A DNA stretch of 64,000 bases from Desmodus rotundus (GCF_022682495.2 NC_071391.1:127577896-127641895); one strand, 5' to 3'. Numbered from the stretch's first letter, positions 49,112 through 59,040 are shown. Numbers and translations are program-made. The notes: a model not told the origin generated them from the sequence alone.

Positions 49112-50527
49112 AGTAAATCTGCTGAGCAAGGGAAAACACTCTTGCAACAGGGTCTGAGCGATGTCTCAAAAGAGAAGAAACGTCCAGGGTACTGAGAGCA
49201 CTGGGTTCCTCAACGTTGGTCTGGAGTCAGTCAAGGCTGATTTTAGTAGAAATTAGAAAATGGAGTGTAGGGTAGGGTAGGGATTGGTCAAGATTTGCAA
49301 ATTTCCAAAGCAGTTATCATCTTCTCTTTAAAACCTGTACATTTTGAAATATGAAACACTAACATGGAGAGTTAGTGTTGCTCTGGCCTCTCTATAACAA
49401 TGGGTCTGAAAGGTGGTTTTAAAGTAACTTGAGCTTAGGCACTTGGTGTTGCATATTATGGTGTATATATAAATAACCTTCTCTTAGCCGGAGATAAGGT
49501 AGAGGCTAAGGATATAGTGCCGAGGAAAGGTGGTCCATACCTGTTAATGATAAGACTAACTGACTCTCAGTGATTTCTTATCTTAACTAGACATTATTAG
49601 AATGGAGGAGAGCTGAATTCTCTGTTGAGTTATAACACAGAATAATTTATAAACATGTCCTTCGTGATTAACCTGGGAAAAAGAATATGAACAGAATTTA
49701 ATTTATTCTATGTAGTGAACTGTGGGTGTTACCAATTGAAAAGTTTATTTAAATATTTAAATAGACATATTCTATATATATATATTCTATTTAATATTCT
49801 ATAGACAAAATATTTTTGTTGTTGTAGTTGATAGTTAAAATATTTTCTCAACTTCTCATTTATCATTGTCTTTCTTTTATTGTAGGGTTGGTAAAGAAAA
49901 TGAGTATATTTCTTTTTAGAGTAAGTTTTGAGTTAATTAAAATCTAGAGAATGGTATATAAACCTTTATACACTTGGTATCCTTTTTTTAGGTAAAAGGA
50001 TAAATTTTATGTTACCCATTGGCCATCCAAGAACCTTAAAGTTATGTTAATTATTAAAAAGCATCTCAGCAGTTTTATTGTTCTCAATTTGGGGAAGGCT
50101 AAATAGATACAGGTAATATTTTTTTAAAGCCCCACATTAAGTAGTAACTTGATTTTTAGGAATATAATTCTTTTAAAAATAAGAAACTGTGTTAAGAAAT
50201 CATTTAAAAGTCTGGCACAGCAGAGAGAGATAACACTATTTTGGTTGGGGAAAAATATCTCCCTCTCTTATCAGTTTGGTATTAACTCTTCCTAAATGGT
50301 ATCGACAATTCCAATGAAACCACCTGGATCTGAGGGTCACTTTGTGGGAAATCTTTTAATCATGAATTATTTTATTATTTTTACAGAGGCAAAAGATTAT
50401 TTTTATTTACTTTCTCCTTTAACAGATATCAGTTACAAGACTAATTTACTTGCTATATACAAGCATATGGAAATGTACAGAGTTTATTTGCCACAGGGAG
50501 AGAGCAAAGGTGGGCTAATGTGTTAAT
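49112..50527. other. unique AT-rich stretch
   Basis: A short (TA)n run sits at 49773-49788. No gene or repeat family recognised; the 76-codon frame at 50296-50526 is unsupported. Confidence 0.45.
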
Positions 50528-50552
50528 AGAAAACTTGGTTAGGATTGAGAAC

Positions 50553-50564
50553 CAAGATGGCGGC
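50553..50564 (+). promoter_or_regulatory. YY1-like site at the element 5' end
   Basis: CAAGATGGCGGC lies at element positions 11-22. Human L1 carries a YY1 site at almost the same offset, where YY1 helps set the transcription start. Function here is inferred from position and sequence. Confidence 0.65.
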
Positions 50565-51293
50565 ATAGGTAGACACACTGCGCCTCCTCGCACAACCAGA
50601 ACTGACAGAGAATCGAACAGCAAGGGGGACCAACACCAAGAAAATAGAAAATAACCATTCATCCAGACTGGTAGGAGGGGCGGAGACGGGCACCGGGGTG
50701 GAGAGGACTCGAGTGGCTGTGGCGGGACTGAGACTGGCGGAGTGTGGGACAAATGGCGCAGGCAGTCCGAGCACTAGCAGACCCTGTGGCCCCACATCTG
50801 CGCAGACAAACCGAGAGGGCCGGACTCAGAGTGGTGGAGAACGGGGCAGGCAGAGCAGCGGGTAGCACCCCACAGCACCAAATTTGCCCACAGATAAACC
50901 TGACGAACGGCGGGGAGCAGACCGCGTAATCCAGGGCTCCAGCTCCAGGAAATAAAGCCTCAAACCTCTGATTGAAAGCGACCCTGGGGGTTGGGGCGGC
51001 AGCAGGAGAGACTCCCAGCCTCACAGGAGAGGTTGTTGGAGAGACCCACAGGGGCCTAGAGTGTGCACAGGCCCACTTACTCGGGAACCAGCACCAGAGT
51101 GGCCCAGTTTGATTGTGGGTAGCGGAGTGAAGGATTGAAATCCGGAGGAGAGAGGAGCGGGCGCCATTGCTCCCACTCGGCCCCTCCCCCTCGTACAGCG
51201 CCACAGCTCAGCGACCAGCGTTACCCCGCCCTGGTGAACACCTAAGGCTCCGCCCCTTAAAGTAACAGACGCGCCAAGACAAAAAAAAAAAAA

Positions 51294-51992
51294 ATGGCCC
51301 AAATGACAGAACACTTCAAAGCTCCAGAAAAAATACAACTAAGCGAGGAAGAGATAGCCAACCTATCGGATGCACAGTTCAAAGCACTGGTTATCAATAT
51401 GCTCACAGACTTGGTTGAATCTATTCGAAAAACAGATGAAAAAATGAAGCCTATGCTAAGAGAAACAAAGGAAAATGTACAGGGAACCAATAGTGATGAG
51501 AAGGAAACTGGGACTCAAATCAATGGTGTGGACCAGAAGGAAGAAACAAACATCCAACCAGAAAAGAATGAAGAAACAAGAACTTGGAAAAATGAGGAGA
51601 GGCTTAGGAACCTCCAGGACATCTTGAAATGTTCCAACATCCGAATTATAGGGGTGCCAGAAGGAGAAGAGGAAGAACAAAAAATTGAAAACTTATTTGA
51701 ACAAATAATGAAGGAGAACTTCCCTAATCTGGCAAAGGAAATAGACTTCCAGGAAGTCCAGGAAGCTCAGAGAGTCCCAAAGAAGCTGGACCCAAGGAGG
51801 AACATGCCAAGGCACATCATAATTACATTACCCAAGATTAAACGCAAGGACCTACATCCAAGATTACTGTATCCAGCAAAGCTATCACTTAGAATGGAAG
51901 GGAAGATAAAGTGCTTCTCAGATAAGGTCAAGTTAAAGAAGCTCATCATCACCAAGCCCTTATTATATGAAATGTTAAAGGGAGTTACCTAA
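51294..51992 (+). CDS. L1 ORF1p-like protein of the half-L1 element
   Basis: The 232-codon frame starts at the first ATG after the A-run that closes the 5' UTR and has no internal stop or frameshift. L1 ORF1p is a trimeric RNA-binding chaperone that coats L1 RNA. Here the N-terminal ~95 residues are charged and Glu/Lys-rich, shorter than a usual ORF1p coiled coil. RRM landmarks follow (NIRIIGVPEGEEEE at about 122-135, ENLFEQIMKENFPNL, AQRVPKK, PRHIIITLPKI at about 176-186). The frame then jumps to the C-terminal domain (HPRLLYPAKLSLRMEGKIKC at about 191-210, LKKLIITKPLLYEMLKGVT at the end). Compared with typical L1 ORF1p, roughly 45-50 residues linking RRM and CTD are missing, including the KAAREK and ETLQARREW-type region. 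Total length is about two thirds of the human protein. It is a transposon gene, not a cellular one; activity is uncertain because of the deletion. Confidence 0.85.
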   Translation: MAQMTEHFKAPEKIQLSEEEIANLSDAQFKALVINMLTDLVESIRKTDEKMKPMLRETKENVQGTNSDEKETGTQINGVDQKEETNIQPEKNEETRTWKNEERLRNLQDILKCSNIRIIGVPEGEEEEQKIENLFEQIMKENFPNLAKEIDFQEVQEAQRVPKKLDPRRNMPRHIIITLPKIKRKDLHPRLLYPAKLSLRMEGKIKCFSDKVKLKKLIITKPLLYEMLKGVT

Positions 51993-52380
51993 GAAAAAGA
52001 AGATCAAAAATTGGAACAGTAAAAATGACAGCAAACTCACAGTTATTAACGGCCACACATAAAACAAAAATGAGAGCAAACTAGGCAAACAACTAGAACA
52101 TGAGGGTTGTCATTAAGGGAGTGGGAGGGGGAGAGGGGGAAAGGTACAGAGAATAAGTAGCATAGATGATAGGTGGAAAATAGACAGGGGGAGGGTAAAA
52201 ATAGTGTAGGAAATGTAGAAGCCAAAGAACTTATAAGTATGACCTATGGACATGAACTATAGGGGGGGAATGTGGGAGGGAGGGGGGTGGGCAGGATGGA
52301 GTGGAGTGGGGCGGGAAATGGGACAACTGTAATAGCATAATCAATAAATATATTTAAAAAAAAATTAAAAAAAAAAAAAA
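51993..52380 (+). repeat. G-rich 3' UTR and poly(A) tail of the half-L1
   Basis: G runs around 52118-52140 and 52261-52316 (for example GTGGGAGGGAGGGGGGTGGG) could form G-quadruplexes, a known trait of L1 3' UTRs. The end ACAACTGTAATAGCATAATC is shared with the old copy at 2369-2952. AATAAA lies near 52343, before the terminal A-run. Confidence 0.8.
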
Positions 52381-52675
52381 AGAAAACTTGGTTAGCAAAT
52401 TCATTAACTGCTGACCTGTTTACTGCCTTATCATTACCCTGTCTATCCTAGAAACATGTTTACACATGTAGTTTCTACATGCACTGTTCTCTTCAGATTT
52501 TTCTATCTTTTCTTGAACCAGTTTGTAAAGTTGTGTTTTTCAAGGAATTTGACTATTTTACAAAAGTTATTGTGTTATATAAATATTTTCCCAATATTTA
52601 TTATACCTTAATGTCTTTGGGATAACTAGTGATACCTCTTTCATTCCTGATGTTGGAAATCTACATTTTCTCTCT

Positions 52676-52923
52676 TGACAAGTCTTTTTTTGTGTGTGTG
52701 TGTGCTGCTGTTGTTTTTTATTGTGTTTTACAAAAAAATAATGAATTACAAACAAATAATGGGGAAAATTTAAAAATATTTTTTTTAAATTTTAAAAAAT
52801 TAAGAAAATAAAGACTTGTCAGGTAAGTCTTTATATAACTTTATTGATGTTAGGATTTTCAAAAATTAACATTTAGTTTTGCTAATTTTCTGCATTATTT
52901 GTTTGTAATTCATTATTTTTTTG
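52676..52923. repeat. 30-bp perfect inverted repeat with an interleaved second pair
   Basis: Positions 52731-52760 are the exact reverse complement of 52894-52923 (30 of 30 bases, 133-bp spacer). A second pair, TGACAAGTCTTT (52676-52687) and AAAGACTTGTCA (52810-52821), interleaves with it instead of nesting. No transposon ends are recognisable at these arms. Confidence 0.9.
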
Positions 52924-53848
52924 TTATCACTCCTTCCCCCTACCCTTTAGCAACCATCAGCTTGCTCTCTATATCTATGAATCTCTTTCTGTTTTTTTAT
53001 TCATTTATTTATTTTTAGATTCCACATGTAAGTGAAATCATATAATATTTCTATTTGTTTGTCTGACTTATTGATTTAGTATAATACCTTCTAGGTGCAT
53101 CCATGTTGTCAGGAATGGCAAGATTTCATTCATTTTTATTACTGAATAATATTCCACTATATATTCTTAATCCATTCATCCATTGATGGACATCTAATTT
53201 GCTTTTATATCTTTTGGCTATTACTAGTAATGCTACGATGAACACAGGGGTGCATTTTTCTTTTTGAATTAGTATTTTTTTTAAATAAGTACCCAGAAGT
53301 GGAATTGCTGGATCATATGGCAACTGTATTTTTAATTTTTTGAGGACTCTCATACTGTTTTCCACAGGGGCTGCACTAATCTACAATCCCCCCAAGAGTG
53401 CACAGGGTTCTTTTCTCCACCTCCCTGCCAGCACTTCTTATTTATTGATTTGTTAATGATGGCCATTCTGACAAGTGTGAGGTGATATCTCCTTTTGGTT
53501 TTCATTTGTGTTTCCCTGATGATTAGTGACGTTGAACATATTTTCATATGTGTATTGGTCATCAGTACATCCTCTTGGGAAAATTGTTTCTTCAGGTCAT
53601 CTGCCCATTTTTCATTGAATGTCTTGTTTTATGTTAAGTTGTATAAGTTTTTGATATATTTTGGAAATTAAACTCTTATCCCATGTATCATTGGTAAATA
53701 TCTTCTCACATTTAGTAGATTGTCATTTCATTTGTTGATGGTTTCCTCCACTGTGCACAAACTTTTTAGTTTGGTGTAGTGCCATTTGTTTTTCTTTCGT
53801 TTTCTTTGCTTGAGGAGAAATATGAAAAAATTATATTGCTAAGAGCAA

Positions 53849-54000
53849 TGTCAGATAGAGAGAGAGAAAGAGAGATTTGTTGTTCCATGTTTTTATGCAT
53901 TCGCTGATTGATTCTTGTATGTCCCCTAACCAGGGATCAATTCCACATCCTTGGTGTATTGGGACAACAATTTAACCAACTCAGCTACCCAGCCAGGGCT
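53849..54000 (-). mobile_element. older tRNA-derived bat SINE, minus
   Basis: Read on minus it begins AGCCCTGGCTGGGTAGCTGA, with AGTTGGTTAAATTGT, a B-box-like GGAATTGATCCCTGG and a body ending in (CT)-rich sequence. It differs from VES in the body, so it is a separate, older SINE subfamily inserted in the L1. Confidence 0.75.
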
Positions 54001-55408
54001 AAATGGTACTACTCTCTTAATTTTTTCCCTAATCATTCTTTATCGGTGTATAGAAATGCAACAGATTTCTTTACATTGATTCTGTATCCTGAAATTTTAC
54101 TGAAGTCATTTATTAGTTCTAATAACTTCAGGATTTTATCTATATAGTATCATGTCATCTCCAAATAATAAGAGTTTTACTTCTTCCTTTGTAATTTGGA
54201 TGCCTTTCATTTCTTTGTCTTGTCTGAATGCCATGGCTCAGAATTCCAATACTATGTTGAATAGCGGTGGTGATAAAGAGCATCCTTGTCTTGCTCCTGA
54301 TTGCAGAGCAAAGGCTTTAAGCTTTTCACCATTGAGTATGATATTAGCTGTGAGTTTTCACGTATGGCCTTTATTACATTGAAATAAGTTCTTTCTATAC
54401 TCACTTTGCTGAGAGTTTTCATCATAAAAGGATGTTGAATGCTTTTTCTGTATCTGTTGAAATGATCATATGTTTTCTGTCCTTTATTTTGTTAATGTGA
54501 TGTATCAGAGTGATTGATTTGTGAATATGGAACTATGCCTGCATCCTTGGAGTGAATCCTATTGGTCATAGTGTATAATCCTTTCAATGTGTGTTGAATC
54601 CATTTACCAACACTTTGTTGAGAATTATTGCACGCATGTTCATCAAGGATATTGGCCTGTAATTTTCTGTTTTTGTAATGCCCTTATCTGGTTTTGACAT
54701 CAAGGTAATTATGGCTTCGTAAAATGAGTTTGTATGTTTTCCTTCCTCTTCCATTTTTGAAATAGTTTGAGAAGGATAGGTATCAATTCTTTGAATGTTT
54801 GGTTTTGTTTGTTTTGCTTTTTCTAGTTCCTTTAGATGTAGAGTTAGGTTGTTTATTTGGGATTTTTTCTTGAAGTAGGCCTGAGTAGCTAGAACTGCTG
54901 CCTGGAGTCGTTTTTTGCTGAATGCCATAAACTTTGAAAAGTTGTATTTTCATTTTCATTTGTTTCAAGATAGTTTTTGATTTCTTGTTTAATCTCCTCT
55001 TTGATTGGTTGGTTAGTAGTATGTTTTTTAGACTCCATGTATATGTATTTGTCACTGTTTTCTCCCTGTAGTTTATTTTTACTTGTATGCTATTGTAATC
55101 AGAAAAGATGCTTAATATAATTTCAATCATCGTGAATTTATGGAGGCTTGTTTTGTGGCCTAATATGTGATGTATCTTGAGAATGTACCATGAGCACCTG
55201 AAAAAAAAAAGTGTATTCTGAAGTTTGTGGGTAAAATATTTTATAAAGGTCTATTAAGTTGATCACATTTAATGTGACATTTAAGGTCATTATTTCCTTA
55301 TTAATTTTCTGTCTGGATGATCTATTCACTGATATAAATAGGATATTAAAACCCCCTACTATTATAGTATCACTGTGGTTTTCTCCCTTTCTATCCATTA
55401 ATACTTGC

Positions 55409-55461
55409 TTTATTTATTTAAGTGCTCCTATATTGGGTGTAGGAGCACTTAAATAAATAAA
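55409..55461. repeat. 22-bp perfect hairpin inside L1 ORF2
   Basis: TTTATTTATTTAAGTGCTCC and onward (55409-55430) is exactly reverse-complementary to 55440-55461, with the loop TATTGGGTG. The L1 family does not carry this palindrome at the site, so the right arm looks newly copied from the left. Confidence 0.85.
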
Positions 55462-55686
55462 TTTATGATTGTTATATTCCCTTCTTTATTGAAGTTCTCC
55501 CTAAATTACCTCTAGTCTACTCTCAAGTGAGGATCCTTATAACCATTTCTTTGAATTCTTTATCAGGCAAATTACTTATTTCCATTTCTTTAGGGTATTT
55601 TTTTTTCTGGGGATTTTCTCCTTTCTTCATTTGAGAGATAGTTTTCTGTCTTTTCATTTTGTTTGACTTTCTACATTTGTTTATAT

Positions 55687-55975
55687 TGTAACGGTAGAAC
55701 CTGATCCTATCCTGTTTTTCACAAGATCCGAAACCAAAGTTGAAACCTTGGATACACCAGTTACGAGTAACACTTGTAAACCCTTAACTGCTACCCCTTA
55801 AAACCCTGCCCCCAATCCTGGATTAGAAGACTTGAGCCTTGCCTCCTGTCTTCTTAGCAGTCAATTCTGGCAAGAAGAAAAAGGAGCAAATAAGACTCCT
55901 TTAAAAAAAATTCTCAATAGTTGATACCATAGTATTGGCTTTTATGTGCATCGTGGAGAGAACTCTTGCTCAATA
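55687..55975 (+). repeat. LTR-like insertion in L1 5' UTR
   Basis: Foreign sequence of about 290 bp interrupts the L1. It starts TGTAACGGTAGAACC, has CCCCTTAAAACCCTGCC (TATA-like region) followed by GCCTTGCCTCCTGTCTTCTTAG and an AAATAAGA poly(A)-like signal, and may end at CTTGCTCA. The adjacent 4-mers ATAT and ATAA are only a near match. A solo LTR is the best guess. Confidence 0.4.
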
Positions 55976-56039
55976 ACGATGTGAATTAGAAAAAATAGCT
56001 GTATCTTCCAGTTCTAGGAAAGTGGCCTCATGTAGAAGC

Positions 56040-56775
56040 AGGCTCTGCCTACAGTCTGCGTGCAGGGTGATTTCAGCCAGTGGGTAGGAGCCGAGCGGAG
56101 CAGGTACTTAAGGCTTCCAGGGCCCTGGTCTACTGAGGCAGCTGTGGGTGGGGATGCCAGGTGCTTGTAGTAATGCCCTGGTGATCCTGCCTGTTTCCTG
56201 TGTCCTGGGCCGCTGTGGGCTCAGGGATGTGTCTAGGAACACACTGCAGAGCACCTGGGTAGAGCTCCCGCTCATTCTCTGGTGGTGGAGCGGGACTTAA
56301 TGGAGCTTACTGGCTCCTCCAACTCCAGAGAATTCCCGCAGTGCTCGAAGGGCTCGCCTGGCTCTCCAGACTTCTCCATTATTATCTCTAGTTTGCTGTA
56401 GCAAAATAGACCTGTAGAGCAGACCTCTGTGCAGGGTAGTTTGGGGAAGCAGCTTGCAGCTGAGCAGGAACTTACGGCTCCTGGAGCATAGCCTGCCACC
56501 TGAAGCAGCTCTGGGCTGGGAGGCCAGGTGGGCGTGGTGACACCCTGTTCCTGCTTGCTTCTTTTATTCCAAGGCGGAAGGCTCCAGGCAGTGTGGCTGC
56601 GAACGAAGGTAGGCCGGAGGACTGAACAGAGCTCAGGCTGCTCTGTCGAAGTGGAGGGACAGAAGCAGTGGGGCTCACTGGCTCCTCCAGAGAGTTCGTT
56701 CCCCTGTCTTCTAGAGTCCCCCTCAGCTTCCCAGGCCTCTCCATGCCGTCTCTTTCTCTTGTTTGTTGTCAGAGC
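56040..56775 (-). repeat. tandem repeats (about 368 bp) in L1 5' UTR
   Basis: Two diverged units in tandem: GTGCAGGGT recurs at 56060 and 56429, and TGGCTCCTCC at 56311 and 56679, offsets of 369 and 368 bp. The region is GC-rich, unlike the rest of the L1, and lies at its 5' end, as expected for promoter monomers. Confidence 0.75.
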
Positions 56776-56970
56776 TGTCCATTCAGCATTCAGTTGTCTT
56801 ACCGGAGTAGTTGCTACTTATATACGTGTACATTTTATTTTGCTCAGTAGAGGGGACTAGTTCAGCGTCCTCCCTTGCCTCACCATCTTAGACCACTGAT
56901 TTTTGCTTTCATCTTTATTACTTTTCTAAATTCTATTGAATTTAGTTTGCTCTTCTGGTCCCTATCTTTT

Positions 56971-57178
56971 TGCTGTGAATTGAACTGAATTGTGTCCCTC
57001 TAAATTTATATGTTGAAACCTTACTTCTCAGTGATCAGGAGAAACTGACCATGTGGGCACCTTGATCGTGAGCTTCTAACCTCTAGAACTGTGCGAAAAT
57101 AAGTTTTTGTTATTTAAGCCACCCAGTTTGTAGTATTTTGTTATGGTAGCCCCGCTACACCAAGATACTTCTTAAGGT
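56971..57178 (+). repeat. MLT1-like LTR with internal deletion
   Basis: The start (GAATTGTGTCCCTCTAAATTTATATGTTGAAACC) and end (AGAACTGTGCG, GTTATTTAAGCCACCCAGTTTG, TTTTGTTATGGTAGCCC) of an MLT1 LTR are joined, with the middle missing. Confidence 0.75.
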
Positions 57179-57639
57179 AGAAAGTTAGATTGTGAACTCA
57201 GTTCTTTCTTCTTTTATCCTATAGACATTTAAATCTCTAAATTTCCCTTAAATAATTTCTTTAGCAACCTTCCTCCAAATGTGAATGTGTTATTTGTTAT
57301 TGAGTTTTAAATATTTTTAAATTTTTCTTGAGACATCTTTGAATTATTTAGAAATGTGTTAATTTTAAAATATTTGGTTATTTTTAGTAAATTAACTTAT
57401 ATCTATTTAAATACATCGATTAGAGAACGCATTCTATAAGGTTCCAATCTATTGAAATGTATTGAGACTTGTCTATGATAAAGCATATACTCTGTCTTGG
57501 CAAATGTTCTATGGACACTTAGAAAAATAGTATACTCCCATTTTTGATGAAGTTGCCTGAAAATGCCCAATATGTCAGGTAAGTATAGTGTTACTTAGAT
57601 CTTCTATCTTGTTATGTATCTCTTGGTCATATTTTCTTT

Positions 57640-57845
57640 TAAATATTTTATTTATTTATTTTTAGGGAGAGGGGAAAGGAGGGAGAAAGAGAGGGAGAGA
57701 AACATCAATGTGTAGTTGCCTCCCGTGCGTCCTCTACGGGGGACCTGACCTACAAACCCAGGCACATGCCCTGACTGGGAATCAAACCACCCACCTTTTG
57801 GTTCACAGGCCAGCAATCAATCCACTGAGCCACACCAGCCAGGGC
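57640..57845 (-). mobile_element. VES SINE, minus
   Basis: Antisense VES: a T/A-rich tail, CATCAATGTGTAGTTGCC, CAGGCACATGCCCTGACTGG and the 5' end GAGCCACACCAGCCAGGGC at 57845. It is more diverged than the plus-strand copy; flanking duplications are only approximate (ATATTTTCT on both sides). Confidence 0.9.
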
Positions 57846-58380
57846 ATCTCAGTAATATTTTCTAATCATTACTGACAGAAGGGTTTTACAGCATGTAAAT
57901 ATCATTATTAATTTGCCTTTTTCTCTCTTTAGTTTTGTCTGGTTTTGCTTCATGTGTGTTGAAGCTCATTGATTAGTTGCTTGTACTTTAAGATTATTAT
58001 GTTTTCTTAATTGCCCCTTTTATCATGAAATGCCACTCTTTATCTTTAGTAATACTTATCTTCAGATCTACTTCATCTAATATTAATATGGAGATAATCT
58101 TGATGTGTGTTAATAATTGACATATCTTTTCCATTCTTTTCTTTGAAATGTTCTGCATCTTCATATTTAATGTCTTAGAAATGACATATAATTGAGTCTC
58201 ACTCTTTCATCCCTGCTTACATTCTTTGCTTTATAATTCGAGTATTCATTGCATTTTCATATAATGCAATTTTTGTATACTTGAGTTTAGATCTATTTTG
58301 TAATTGTTTTCAGTTTATTCTTTCTAGATTTCATTGTTGCTTATTGGCTGTGGTTCCTTATACATTGTATCTTATTTGTT

Positions 58381-58639
58381 CTGCAAGTGGAAAGGCTGGG
58401 AGCTGAGGCTGAACATGGAATTAGAAATAATGAAGAAGGCATTATATGTGCAATTCTAATAAGTCTAAATTTTATTGTGTATATTGAAGAGTCATCGAAC
58501 TTTCTATTTTCTACTTTTAAGATTTTCTTTTAATAAGATTATCTTAAGAGTATCTGAATAAAGCTTGGCCTAGAAGGAGAAGGATTTTTAAGTAATCTAT
58601 GGAAACAGTTTGTTAAAATATAGAGGGCGATTAAAACTT
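58381..58639. other. unique AT-rich stretch
   Basis: Nothing recognised. Confidence 0.45.
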
Positions 58640-59040
58640 AAAAATTCAAAATAAAGGTGAAGAAGAGAGTACATATTTGAGAAGAATTCAGAGGGGAAAT
58701 TCTCAGAATCTGGTCATTGATAGGCATGGAGTCTTTGATAGTGAGTGTTTCTAAGACACTCGAGCTGTCAGGAGAAAATAGTTATCGATAGTATCATTCA
58801 TTGAATAAGGTACAGTGGAAGTCAGGTGGACTTGACGTTACCATGAGTTTATTTTTGGACTTAATGTGTTTTCAGATACTTGTGGAATGTTTAACTGCAG
58901 ATATTTAACTGGCAGCAATATAGACAAGTCTGGATATTCAATGAAAGTTTTGGTGTAGAGAAACAACTTTAGACATCATTCATTTATAGGCAGTAGTTGA
59001 ATGAGAGAAGGATGAAATTTCCCGAGGAGTGTATAACCAG
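58640..59040 (-). repeat. L2-like fragment, antisense
   Basis: AGATACTTGTGGAATGTTTAAC, AGACAAGTCTGGATATTCAA and AGGCAGTAGTTGAATGAGAGAA follow L2 read in antisense. Confidence 0.55.

Larger units (their letters stand above)
50528..52395 (+). mobile_element. complete half-L1 (HAL1-like) retrotransposon with perfect TSDs
   Basis: A perfect 15-bp duplication, AGAAAACTTGGTTAG, occurs at 50528-50542 and 52381-52395. The element (50543-52380, 1838 bp) comprises a GC- and CpG-rich L1-type 5' UTR (to 51293), one open frame related to L1 ORF1p (51294-51992), a 388-bp purine/G-rich 3' UTR, and a poly(A) tail interrupted only by TT. There is no ORF2, so it has no endonuclease or reverse transcriptase and must have been copied by L1 enzymes in trans. 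Half-L1 elements are known to have arisen repeatedly in mammals. Exact TSDs, a full 5' end and an open frame indicate a young insertion. Confidence 0.9.
52905..56905 (-). mobile_element. older near-full-span L1, minus, ORF1 not recognised
   Basis: From about 52950 the plus strand is antisense L1: 3' end, ORF2 (for example GTGGAATTGCTGGATCATATGG, GTTTTCCACAGGGGCTGCAC, CTGGTTTTGACATCAAGGT, GAGGCTTGTTTTGTGGCC) to about 55500, then the L1 5' UTR. The 5' UTR ends near 56900 with CACCATCTTAGACC, the antisense of an L1 start. I could not find ORF1 between ORF2 and the 5' UTR. Stops and indels are frequent, so the minus frames at 54584-55398 are ORF2 remnants. It is interrupted by a SINE (53849-54000) and an LTR-like insertion (55687-55975). 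Confidence 0.8.
56906..58380 (-). mobile_element. ancient L1 fragment, minus, into which younger repeats inserted
   Basis: Antisense L1 ORF2 motifs: TTTGAATTATTTAGAAATGTG, AGACTTGTCTATGATAAAGC (diverged), GTCTGGTTTTGCTTCATGTG and CCCCTTTTATCATGAAATGCC. It is more decayed than the neighbour at 52905-56905 and holds the MLT1 LTR (56971-57178) and the VES SINE (57640-57845). Confidence 0.65.

Noticed and set aside
54584..55398. Three minus frames of 86-115 codons as a reverse transcriptase gene
   Set aside because: They are fragments of a decayed L1 ORF2 with frameshifts and stops, not an intact gene.
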